Assembly (NCBI GenBank): GCA_947034895.1
Contig: OX344765.1
Span: 13,335,001 to 13,399,000, forward strand
Source of the DNA: Rhytidiadelphus loreus
Lineage: Eukaryota > Streptophyta > Bryopsida > Hypnales > Hylocomiaceae
Length of the DNA stretch: 64,000 bases
Direction: 5' to 3'
The position numbers and the translations under genes were made by a program. Below the pieces are notes generated by a model. It saw only the letters and a list, made by a program, of their open reading frames with translations, was not told where the DNA came from and ran no database searches. Shown piece by piece: positions 33,910 through 44,890 of this stretch (its first letter is position 1; each line of letters starts with the position of its first letter).

Positions 33910-34297
33910 CACTACAACAATATCAGTGTTTTATGACTGCAGAAATATGACTGAGGATGACTGGCAAATGCTCATAGTCATATTTTTGGATGCCAACACC
34001 TTGGGGAGAAATATGACTGCAAATATGATTGCTAGTCATTTTTGAACCTTATACTTCACAAGCATATATTATACGCTCATTGAACACACCAAAGTATTTC
34101 ATAGAGAACGTAGGGAACATGTTTGGGGAACGTTGAGTCATATTTCTAGTCATATTTTCATGGGAGTGACTTTTTTTAATTTTTGGGTAGTCCAAAATAA
34201 ATATGAGCAATCCAAAAAAATTATGGACAAGTCATTATTTAAAACTTTGAAATCCTAGTCAATTTTTTTTTTAATTTACAAACCTAATCACCACTTT

Positions 34298-34420
34298 TTT
34301 AGAGTTTTGAAACCCTAGCCGTCATTTCTTTAGGATTTTGAAACCCTAGTTGCCACTTCTTTAGGATTTCGAAACCCTAGCCGCCATTTCTTTAGGGTTT
34401 CGAAACCCTAGCCCTCACTT
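34298..34420. repeat. Tandem repeat, about 32 bp, GAAACCCTAGCC type
   Basis: Four units based on TTCTTTAGGGTTTCGAAACC inside the CACTA element. It resembles the AAACCCTA words of plant leaders. Confidence 0.7.
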
Positions 34421-35504
34421 CTCTTAGCTCTTCTTCCTTGCCTTTTGTTGTCTCTTAGCTCTTACTTGTTACTTGTTGTTTTTTGCTTCTTAGTTGTTGG
34501 TTTTTTTGTTGCATTTTAGTTCTTGTTGCATCTTAACTCTTGCTTCTTGTTGATTTTAGTTTATGAATCTTGTTTCTTCTTCTTGCATTTTAACTCTTTC
34601 TTTTTCTTAGTTCTTTCTTTTTGTTTCTTCTTATTGCTTTTTTGTTCTTATTTCTTGTTTCTTTTTGTTGCCTCTTAACACTTGTTTCTTATTGTTTCTT
34701 AATTGTTATTTCTTGTTGCATCTTAAGTCTTGTTTGTTGTTATCTTTTAGTACTTGCCACTTTTTTCTTCTTCTTTCCTTCATCATCATTTTTATTCTTC
34801 CTACTCTAAACTTGTGTTACATATTTTGTGTTGTTGTAAACCTTACAAGGTTGAGCTTTGTTGTTCATTCACTAAAAATTGACCTCTCATTTCTTTAATT
34901 GTATATGCAGGCACCAAAAGTTAAAACAAAGTTGTTGAAAGCTATTTGCAACCCAATAGAGCCATCTTCACATTATTGTAAGGAATATAGGCCCTATTTG
35001 ATTTTGTAAATGATTCATTGTGATATACATGTTTTATATTGTTGGCTACTAAATGTCAATAAAGAAAATTGCATTCCTTCTTGCATTCTCCCTCTCCAAT
35101 ATGATTGTCTCATGTATATCTCTAAAATCATGATTATGTATATTTAACTAAGTGAAGGGTTTTTTTCAATTGTTAAATCATCTTGACGTATAATTGCAAT
35201 GTGTCATGTCCATTTAAAATGCATGAAAAATGTAATTGTAATTTGTAATTAAAGCTATTTTGGACCTCAATCACCCCAATCACAAACTACACACAAATTT
35301 TAAAAATATGAATCTCAATTATCCAAAATATCACTTGCTTGAGTTACATTTCACAATATATATTGGCCAAAATATAATTAGTTATAGTCATATAATGCTC
35401 ATACTTATGTGTGTCAAAATGTGACCTTGCACTTTTCAAAATATGACTGCAGTCAGTTATAAAATTACTAATGACATCCACATTAACTGCCATGTCAATA
35501 AAGA

Positions 35505-35735
35505 ATATAACTCACAAAAGTCATATTCATATTTCACATCATTCAAAAATATGACCCACAAGAGTAATATTCCACAATTTACATCACCAAAAAAAATGAC
35601 TCATCACAATCATATTCCACATTATTAAAAAATATGACCCATTGCACTCATATTCCACGTCAACCAAAACATGACTCACCACAGTCATATTCCACGTCAG
35701 CCAAAAATATGACTAAATGGAGTTATATGCCACGT
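35505..35735. repeat. Subterminal repeats of the CACTA element
   Basis: Five or so units of about 45 bp containing CATATTCCACGTCA and AATATGACTCACCACAGT, close to the right end. These are likely transposase-binding repeats. Confidence 0.65.
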
Positions 35736-36689
35736 AGGATTTTTTTTCTTTGCCCGGGTAGCTCAAGAAAAGTCAAGCCCGCAAGGATAGTCAACGTATA
35801 CGCCATGTTGGCAAATTATGGCAAATTATACCCCCCAACCTATATGACTCAAAATATAACTAATGTCCAAAGCGACTCGTTGGTAAGGACTGGACCCAAT
35901 CATACTCCAAGTCATCTACAGTGATTTCTGCATGAGTCATATTTTTCGATTTTATGACTCACTGCAGTCATATTTTGCAGTCATAAAATACTGCTTTTGT
36001 TGTAGTGTCATCTGTTGCAAGGATTAGGGAGTCACCTCAATGTCCCCCTTCCTTACCAAGGTGGCACAAGCACGCCTCAAGATGAGGGTCGTGACAACAT
36101 GAGATTTTTCAAATTAAAATTAAGAACTTGATTGTGCTATTTTAATACTAAGGGCGGATATTAAAGAGCACACATGTTGGCGGAGGAACTGTAATGAGAT
36201 GGAGCTTCAGACCAAGGGGTGGCACAAGAGGTGTTACCAATGGATGAAGACATTTTTGCCAATGGTGTCAAAGCGTTCTCGAAAGTGGAAGAAGCAGAAT
36301 GTTTCCCAAAAGAAAAGCTACCACAATAGATGAAGATGAGATTTGGGAATCTGTGGTTGCATGTGAAGCAAGTGCATTGCTTGTGGAAGGTGGCACGACC
36401 TTGAATATGAAGGTGAACTTCCCATAAAAGGTGCCCACCTCAAGTGGAAACTTGGTCACAAAAGGATTTGATAAGGATGATCCAAGAGGCTAAAGTGGTA
36501 GGCCAAGTGGTAGTTAGGAGGAGCTTGCTGGGGTGCGCAATGACATGAGTGAGGACTCAAATTAATTAGCACCTTGAAGAAAGGCTAGACATGATGAATT
36601 GATGATTCACCACTTGGTGATAAGAAGTGAATGCAAAGTGTGATTGAGACCTTGACAAAGAAAAAGAAGGATTTCACCACTCGATTGGA

Positions 36690-37270
36690 TGTTCACTTGG
36701 CGCGGAAAGCGCTAAGTAGGGTCAAACTAGTGTACATGATGAATGTACTGAAATTGGTCACTTAGGATACTCAAGATTGGCAAAGCATCAAAACCTTCAT
36801 CATAGGGTATAGAACATATTGTGATACCTTGGGCTACATTGGTGATGAAGTCTTAGTTAGGAGATTTGGTTCCTTTCTCAAAGATGGGGCCACGGCCACC
36901 TACATTATGTAGAAGGGGGTGCAACCAAGACTGATCACATTGGTAGAACTTAAAACGTAGGTAGAGTTAAATTGGAGGAAATCACATCGACACTTGTTGG
37001 ATGTATATTCACTTAGTCCAATGAAGCTCAAATTCAATGATAATCTCATAAAATATATGGAGAAGTATAAAACTAAATATCTCTAATATAAGTGTGACAA
37101 AAAACCTCAATTAGAAATGATAGAAGGTTTGTTGGCAAACCTCAATGAAACCCTTTGGCAAAAAGTGTGGGAGCAAAAGAAGCTTTTAGAAACAATGTCG
37201 GAGCTTATTGACCTTGTAATACATTGATACACCTTGAAAACACTTGTGATTCAGAAAAACTTGATGGCCA
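36690..37270 (+). pseudogene. Retrotransposon gag-like relic
   Basis: One plus-strand frame reads protein-like with several stops. It includes VRRFGSFLKDGATATYIM, KLKFNDNLIKYMEKYKTKYL and MIEGLLANLNETLWQKVW. The hydrophobic/acidic pattern and length resemble plant LTR-retrotransposon gag domains. A zinc-knuckle-like remnant follows at 37728-37775 (CFKC, stop, KAEVHC). No reverse transcriptase was recognised. Confidence 0.5.
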
Positions 37271-37727
37271 AGGTGACCATAAGCCAAATAAGAAGAACTT
37301 TGCCACTTTGGTGGTAGTAGCCATAGTGGTGACAAACACAAGTTTGGCAAGTGGAAGGCAGAAGCAACCAAAAGCATAAGGAGAAATCTAAGATCTCTAA
37401 GATACTATCCGGACATGGTTTCCCTTGTTGTAAACCATGGCCAGACAGTCAGATTATTTAATAATATAAATAAATGTAAATGTAAATATAAAAATTATTT
37501 TTATTTTATAAATATTAAATAAATATATTTAAAAATCAATTAATTTATATTATCTAACAAGGCAATCTCTTTGCCAAATCGGATTGTTGGTCCTACAACG
37601 TTCCCATAGTCCTGGAACGTTGGAGAACTTTTAGTCTCCCAATGGCTTCAAAAATCATGTAATGCATTGAAGGCAACAAGGAGGTTTTGAAAAAAAGGCT
37701 ATGCACCTAAAGATCAAGTTGGCCAAA

Positions 37728-37775
37728 GATTGCAAGGTTTGCTTTAAGTGTTAGAAAGCCGAGGTACATTGCAAA
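37728..37775 (+). pseudogene. CCHC zinc-knuckle-like remnant
   Basis: Reads KDCKVCFKC, a stop, then KAEVHCKNEK. Spacing is close to the gag zinc knuckle C-x2-C-x4-H-x4-C but damaged. Probably part of the preceding gag relic. Confidence 0.4.
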
Positions 37776-37799
37776 AACGAGAAGTAGTAAAAAGTAAGG

Positions 37800-38064
37800 C
37801 ATTATATGAGATTCAGCCTTGGAGAGAGCTGTTTCAGGCTGGTTTCCGTTGCTGGGAACCAACCTGTCCTTCGAGAAATTTAAAATATTAAAATATTAAA
37901 AAAATATTAAAATAAAAAATATATTTTTTTATTGAAATAATTTTTTAATAATTACTAATGTAGTCTTCTTTTGACCACATCAGCATCCTGTGTGGTGGAG
38001 TTCCCAGCATTTGAGAACGCATCGAAACTCGAAGTCTTCTACTTCGCCAGAATCCCATCTAATG
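37800..38064. mobile_element. MITE, CATTAGATG family, copy 3
   Basis: 265 bp from CATTATATGAGATTCAGCC to GAATCCCATCTAATG. Same layout as the other copies, with an AT-rich centre. No convincing target duplication. Confidence 0.55.
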
Positions 38065-41000
38065 AAATGGGGCCAAAACCAATGTCTTTACGCTTTGTTG
38101 ATTTTGTGCCAGAAACAATTTTGGGTAAGATAAATCAAGATGAGGGTCCCTTGGCTAAAATGATAAGCTAAGGAAAGGCTACTATAGGGTTGCCCTTGAA
38201 AAAGGGCAAGAAGATGCTAAGAAATATTAACTCAAGGTAAACGGTGTAGGAAAGTGATTTTAAAGCTTCCCTCTCAACCATCAATCTTGGTAGCAAGAGA
38301 TTGGTTTATTTGATGTCTAAGTTGTCTGGAACTTATGTTGCTTGACATAGAGGCTATCAACTCATGATGCCACAATGCACAATGCGGCTTGGGATAAAAG
38401 TACAGAAGACAATGCTACCAGTCAACATGAATTTTACACAAGGCAAGTGCAAAGGAAGTGACGTCCACGGTGGATGGTGTGAAGTTCGAGGAGGACTTTA
38501 TCATTTTGTGAGCTTGGAGGAGTTGATGCCATATTAGGAAACATTTTTTTGCACTTTTATAGAGTAGAGATTAGGCGTAGAATTTATTCTAAACAAAATT
38601 TAGACATTCAATTTCAAAAATAGATTATATACAATCCTTAAAGTAAATAATATATAAATTTTTTATTCTGATAAAATCATCTTCTGGATTATTTTTTATA
38701 TTGAAAAAGACGTTTACATGTTTTTACTTTTGAATATTATAGAAAATGGAAAAATATTCATATTGTAGCAAAATAGTCCTTTTTTACTCTATCGTGTGAT
38801 TGTATATACATTTGATTGTATATACATGTGATTATATATACATGTCATTTTTTTGGATTCAATCACATTATTATTCATTAGAAATTAAACCTTTTTTCTA
38901 CCATTGAAAAACTTGACAAATTGACATTTGAACTTCAATTGAAACTATAGTAAAGAATTTTTTATTTTCTAATGAATAAAAAAATATTAGGCTTAACATG
39001 ACTTGAAGTACTAGTAAAAAGGAACCAAACTACCTTTAATTAATAGATTAGCTTTAAGAAACAATGTCTAAAAAGAAGTTACATTGCAAATTTTATTGAG
39101 TCTAAACCTTTTTTTGGTACCTTTGAGTATGATTTGACCTGCCAAGTGGAAATCCTAAGTGAGGGAACAATGAAACTAAAACCTAGTTTCTAACTAAAGT
39201 AGAAAGTCCCAATGTATGGGGGGAACCTAGAGAAATAACTTGGAGGATGAACACCATTGTAGCGACTTGCCAATGGTGTTATATTTATGGTGAGCTTAGG
39301 TGTGGCAAACTCAAGGTGCAATTGTCGAACTACAAAGGTATTCCTTTGAGAGGCATGCCTTGGAGCAAAAGCGCATAATTGGCCAATCATATTCCAGAGG
39401 ATGAACAAGGGAGAGGTCTTGCTAACCTCAAACACATTCTAATCAACTAGCTAAAGTGTTTGTAACTTGTCAATGTCATGATAGGATCTAGATGGGAGAA
39501 AATCTTAGTTGAAACTCAAAAAAAACATTAAGTGTTGGTCCTTAGTCTAGATAACATTAACAAGACCAATTGCACAAAGGACTGCTAAGTGTGAGCATTG
39601 GAAGGATTTTACATACTTAGAAGTTGGTTACTTCTAAGGGATGTGGAAGTTAAACATCTTGGGGCCAGGACTAGATGGGAAGGAGTGTCATGTTGGGCCT
39701 TGACGAGGACATCAAGTTCTCCAAGTTGGGCTGGTGTAACATCCCTCAACTTAGAGGCACATAGTGGGGTTGGCTCCGTAGTGGTAGTAGCACCGTGTCC
39801 TTTGATGTGAGTGATGGGGGCATATCCCAAGTTGGACACCTTGGTGGCACAAAGGATGGCGATGCAGGTGGACAAGGCCATGGTGAGGATATGAGATGGA
39901 CTTGGAGCACGAGCAAGATATTTGGGAAAGCCACACCTAGACTTGGTGGCAATGCCAAGTGCGGGGGTACATAGTGAGACCTCAAGAGCTGCACTAACCT
40001 TAGTGATGAGTGGGACCTGAGTGCTAGTTAGCATGATACATGTGAAACTAACCTGTGTGTGTTGCAGGTGCAAGTGTAGAGTGAAGTAGTTGCATTGCTG
40101 GGCGACATGGGACGTGGCAACTTAGAGAGTCATTACACTAAGCTTAATTAGAATCAGTGGTGGATGGGCACTTAAACAAACCTACTTGCCAATTTGTAAG
40201 TATTGAATCTCACATTCTTGGCAGCGAGAGTGCATGGGAACTGAAACTCTTCGCCACATCCTGCTTCAGCTGAAGTAAACTACAGTAGTCGCCAAAATAC
40301 AACCACCGAAAACGGTTTTAATCGCCACGTAGTTACCCGTGCATGTGGCGCACTTCATCGCCTAAACTGCCGCAACAGGTGGGGAAAAAAATCGCCAATA
40401 CTGGCGAAATAAATAAGAATCGCCAACTCTTGTCTTGAGGGCCTGGGCCTCAAAATCGCCACCTCGGCGATAAGCCACAGTATGAAAAAATATACGCTGG
40501 TACAGGTAGGTACTGTCCAGCTCCTGGTGCCATTCTTCCATGCTCCAGTCCAAGTCTCCCTCTAACTTGGCGCTCCAGATCAACGAAAATAAAAGGCAGA
40601 GCACATGTCGGGCAAGCTGCAAGGGTTGGCTTCAAAGCGCCACGAAGATGGCCGGATTTATTGCGCACCGACCTGGTATGCCAAACCCAGTCCCGGACTT
40701 GTATGCCAGGTATGCACTGTGAATGCCCTGAGGACCTATTAAACGACTTAAACGGCCGAGGTATAAGCCAATGGTTGTTCCTTTTGTCAATTCGTAACTA
40801 CGGAGTATATCTCAAGGCAAGTTTGAGCCCTCGAATTTCATTGACATTTGAAAATGTTTCTACAACAAAAAATAAATTGCAGCATACCAATTACCTCCCT
40901 ACTACTGTGTAAAGCAAAAATAGTTTAAAAATGGCCAATCTTTCTTAACCCCAGGTTCTGGAAAAAAATAAAAATGTGAATATAAAATCCAATACTTACT

Positions 41001-41229
41001 TCAGTTTGCTAAAGGGTACGTCAGCCGGACCAAAAGCACAATAGCACAGCGAAACTAACTCCATCCGAGTACAACAACCACAAGAGTAAATCAAGTAACA
41101 AGAAACCTGTAGCCAATGGACAGCAAAAGCTAAAAGTCCATTCAAGTGCAATCCAGTTGATAACAAGTTGCATCAACGGTCAAATACATTCAAGAACAAA
41201 AATTAAATGCAGGCCAAACGAGGAGACAA
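38065..41229. other. Intergenic and relic sequence before the right arm
   Basis: No intact gene. The 154-codon minus-strand frame at 39609-40073 is Ser/Thr-rich and resembles nothing known. Around 40270-40460 there are repeated TCGCCA/TGGCGA words of unknown meaning. Confidence 0.45.
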
Positions 41230-44200
41230 ACCATCCACTTGCGCAGGGAATTGAGAGAACCAAGGCACCCTCAAGAGAACCCATACACCTGGAACCACAC
41301 AACTTTCCAGACCCACGCGGCCGCTCATTCGGTCCGCAATCCAACACCAGACACAACGGACGGTCATTGGAAAACACACTCCGGGTTCAAAAAACTTCCA
41401 CTATACTTTACAGATTGTGATTTCTCAAACGAATATTACAAAAGAATCAGTGTTCCCACGCAGGGTCTCACCGCATGACAGGCTACAACTCTCACGTAAG
41501 CTCCCACCACCAACCCTTCTCCACAAGTACTGCCAACCCTAATGGCCCTAAACAATCCGCCATGTCGCGCTCCAACTGCTTCAAAGCCAGGACTTCAGCA
41601 CAGGCCCTACGGAAAGACCTAACCGACGAAACCCACTGCGGTGTCCGTGGAAAAACAAAGGGTACAAAGAAAAGAGGAACAAAGAGAATCGGCTCAGAGT
41701 GCTGGCGCAGTGAATCCTGGCCAATAATTTATACTGTACGGGGCTGACCAAAAAAACACCCACTCATACCTCGACGACTACCTCGAAAGATTCGGGAGAG
41801 GGACTGCAGGCGAGAAGAACTGATGCCCCGAAATGACTACGCTACCTACTGTACTACACGCGCTGTGATCCGCATTGCCCTCGCTACTGAAACTCCAAAA
41901 GGGGGCCGAGCCAATTGGAGCATACGCGAAGGCCGGAAGCTTCCAGAACCTACCCTCGACTCCAGAACCTACCTACCAAAGAGAACGCTACCTTCGATTC
42001 ATCCTCGAAATCCATTCTCAAGGAATGCTAGGACCAGACCAGTGACCGGTGCAGCGCGACCCTCCAACTCGCTTCCCGGGAATCCCCGAGAACGGGTGCA
42101 GTAAAACTATCCACAGAAGTGGACGGGAACGCAGACAACGCGGATCCCACGCCACTGAACTGCACCGTGCCGTCTACATAAAGACACCTCCTACTATCTT
42201 AGCAAAGCGCGGATCGAGGCGACTTCCTCCCCGTCCATCCAACAACCTACATTGCGCACACGAACTCCCCGCTGCTGTCGATGTCGGGGTCCACGTCCGC
42301 GTCGTTCTCCAAGTCCATGTCGTCCACGGGGTCACCGAAGTAGTTGCCGGTGCTGCCGGCGCCGGGCTCACGAGCTTCGCTGATGATGCGCATGATCTCC
42401 TCGATGCTCTGGGGCGGGTGGTTCGGGTCCTCGAAGTCGTAGCTACGGTCGGCCAGATCCACCAGATCGGCCGGGAGGTTCTTCAAAAACCACTCGTGGT
42501 TCTTGATTTCCTGGATGTTGATTCTCTGCACACAAAACCCTAAAGTCAGACCGCGAAGACGTCACAAGCCTGCCACTCCGAATGCCCTACTACCAAAACG
42601 AAAAACACAATCCACCAGTCCAGATCCTCATCCACGGAATTGCAAGGCGCAATCGCACCACCCTACCTTGGCTGGGTTCGCCACGAAAATCCGAGACAGC
42701 AAGTGACGGCACTCCACGGAGATGTGCACATAATCGGGGATGGAGTACTGCACGCTCAAGATACGCTGCAACAACGAAACAGGAACCAAAGTCAGACTCA
42801 CAATGTTCCAAACCTAGGCAGCTGGAATGTGTGCGAAAATCATATACACCACGAATCCCGATGGGCACGTCCACTTACCCCGATGGTCTTCCGGAAATTC
42901 CTGGGGTCCTCGGGATCCTCGAAGGGATACGCTCCCACCAACATCACGTACAAAGTCACGCCACAGGACCACACATCCGCAATCTGCACCTCACAACAAT
43001 CCGCTCAGTTCCATCATGCCGCACCCCAATACCCTAACCATCCACACCAACACCCCAAACAGTCGAAAGACACTCATCCGAAACGACGAATGGACGCTCA
43101 CCTTGCCATCGTACTCTTTCTTCGACAACACCTCGGGAGCGATGTACGCAGGGGTGCCCACTGTCGACTTGGGCTGAGAGTGCAACAAAGACGACTGCAA
43201 GCGAAACAACAAAGGAATCAGCACAAGCGGGAAAGCAACCTCGCAACCTCTGATTCACTGGAGCGGATGGAGCCACGGAATGCAACTACCAACGAGCACC
43301 CAATCATGAACCCAAAACATCCAGCCAACTGACCTTCGAGTAACCAAAATCGCAGATCTTCAGCCGAGGTGCAGGGCTGCCATCAAGCAACGTGTTCTCC
43401 AACTTCAAGTCCCGATGACAGATTTGCTGCAAATCACAGCGTCAACGTCAATACAGATCTACGCAGACACGAAAACAGAAAACGGCGAAACGAACCACGA
43501 AGAATTACTTGCACCCGAAATTCAATCCAATTACGAAGTACAGGGGGGAGACAAATCGTGATGTCGACAACAGCTTCATGAAGGTCAAAAGCCAAGATGA
43601 GGAGTAGTACCATCGAGTGGCAGTAGCTCACTCCCGAAATCAACTGCTGGAAGAAGAACCTAGCCTGCAAAGAAAAAAAACGACGAACGGTCGGGTGAAT
43701 TCACGTTTCACGAAAATGTACAAAATGCCACGAGAATGCACACGCGCACCAAACAGACGCTCCGCGAAAAAAACACGCAGCTCACCTCGTCCTCACTGAA
43801 CCGTCCGGCGTTGCAGATGCGCTCAAACAGCTCACCACCGGCAGCATACTCCATCACAATAGCCAAATGCGTCGGAGTCAACATCACCTGACACCAAACG
43901 ACAAAACCCTTGAAATCAACATTCCACGCTCCGCACCCCCTAGACCACCACCCGAAAAAAAAAAACAGCACACCAGAACAAACAAATGAAGCACTCCATC
44001 CACTCACCTCCTTGAAGCGCACGATGTTGGGATGGCGCAGCGACCGATGATTGATGATCTCCCTTTGCACATTCTCGTCAATCTGCACCAACAGTCCACC
44101 CCATTCCACGTCAACACCCACCAATTCCCCCTTCGCTCACACAATCCATTAGGTCTCCAACGCCCTCCCATCCCCAGGCCAGCCCAGGCGCCCAAACCCA

Positions 44201-44612
44201 CAAGCGACGCACCTTCTCTCCGCGCTCGATGTACTTGACGGCGACGAGCTCGCGGGTGAGCTTGTCGCGCATGAGTCGGGCGACTCCGAAATTCCCCGAG
44301 CCAATGTCCTTGACGAGCTCGTAGCGGTCGTGGTGGTGCATGTCGGGGATGTCCAGATGGTCCATGGCGGCCTCTCTTTCGGGGGCAACCAACCCTCCAC
44401 GCGCACTTCTCCAACTCACGCAACGCAAAACCAACAACACGACCAGCAACTAACTCACTGAACCTCCTTCAAGAGACGCAGCAGCCCAGTGCTCCTAAGC
44501 TCATGACCCTCCAAGCGCCTGAGCATGCGAGGGAGGCGATGGCGATTGTTCGAGGAAAAGCTCAAGCTACCAGGCCAGCAGGGGCGGGCGCGCCTTCCCT
44601 TCGGTTCCCTTC
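41230..44612 (-). repeat. Right arm of large inverted duplication (identical core)
   Basis: Reverse complement of 3698-7080 with no indel and no difference found by eye or by translation. It is separated from the left arm by about 34.1 kb that includes the large transposon. Confidence 0.95.
42247..44365 (-). CDS. SnRK2: SnRK2 protein kinase, ABA-type subclass (copy B)
   Basis: An exact mirror of copy A: the same nine exons (coordinates are 48310 minus those of copy A, for example 44365-44213 for exon 1 and 42526-42247 region for the last), the same 350-aa protein and the same intron sequences. The two genes are convergent, with about 36 kb between their stops. All kinase motifs are present, including [11 protein letters not shown], the activation-segment serine and the acidic C-terminus ending [10 protein letters not shown]. 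Because protein and leader are the same, any functional difference must come from the diverged DNA upstream of 44612. Confidence 0.95.
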
Positions 44613-44890
44613 CTCCGGCTTGTTTCGTTCGGTGGTTCTGGGTACGGAAGCGGTGATGGGTGCCCTGGGTGGACTGCCTCTGGGGAAAGTCCTCCACCGC
44701 GGGTCTGTAGGGAGGGGCCGCGTGGAGCGCGTTCGGTAGCCGTGGCTTCGGGTGTGGGGTTGGGAGAGGTAAGGGCGGAGGCCCGGTAAGGGAGTGCGTG
44801 GCAGGCTGTCCGTGCTTAGCGTTTCGGAACATGGCCCGAGATGGTAGACGCGTGGCGGGGTGGCACTGTTGGCGATGTTCTCGTTTGCAA
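44613..44890 (-). promoter_or_regulatory. Diverged 5' flank of SnRK2 copy B
   Basis: Homologous to 3385-3697, with an estimated six of seven bases matching by eye, but lacking about 35 bp present in copy A. Landmarks such as CCACGCGTCTACCATCTCG are shared. Copy B has a longer open frame (44832-44455) that runs in frame into its upstream ORF; copy A does not. Confidence 0.6.

Larger units (their letters stand above)
33910..36007. mobile_element. Non-autonomous CACTA (EnSpm) transposon
   Basis: 2,098 bp. It starts CACTACAACAATATCAGTG and ends TACTGCTTTTGTTGTAGTG, the diagnostic CACTA termini. It is flanked by the 3-bp duplication TCA (33907-33909 and 36008-36010), the length expected of the superfamily. 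ATATGACT words are repeated near both ends. No transposase frame was found. Confidence 0.9.

Noticed and set aside
39609..40073. 154-codon minus-strand open frame
   Set aside because: Ser/Thr-rich low-complexity composition, no domain, no splice or promoter context.
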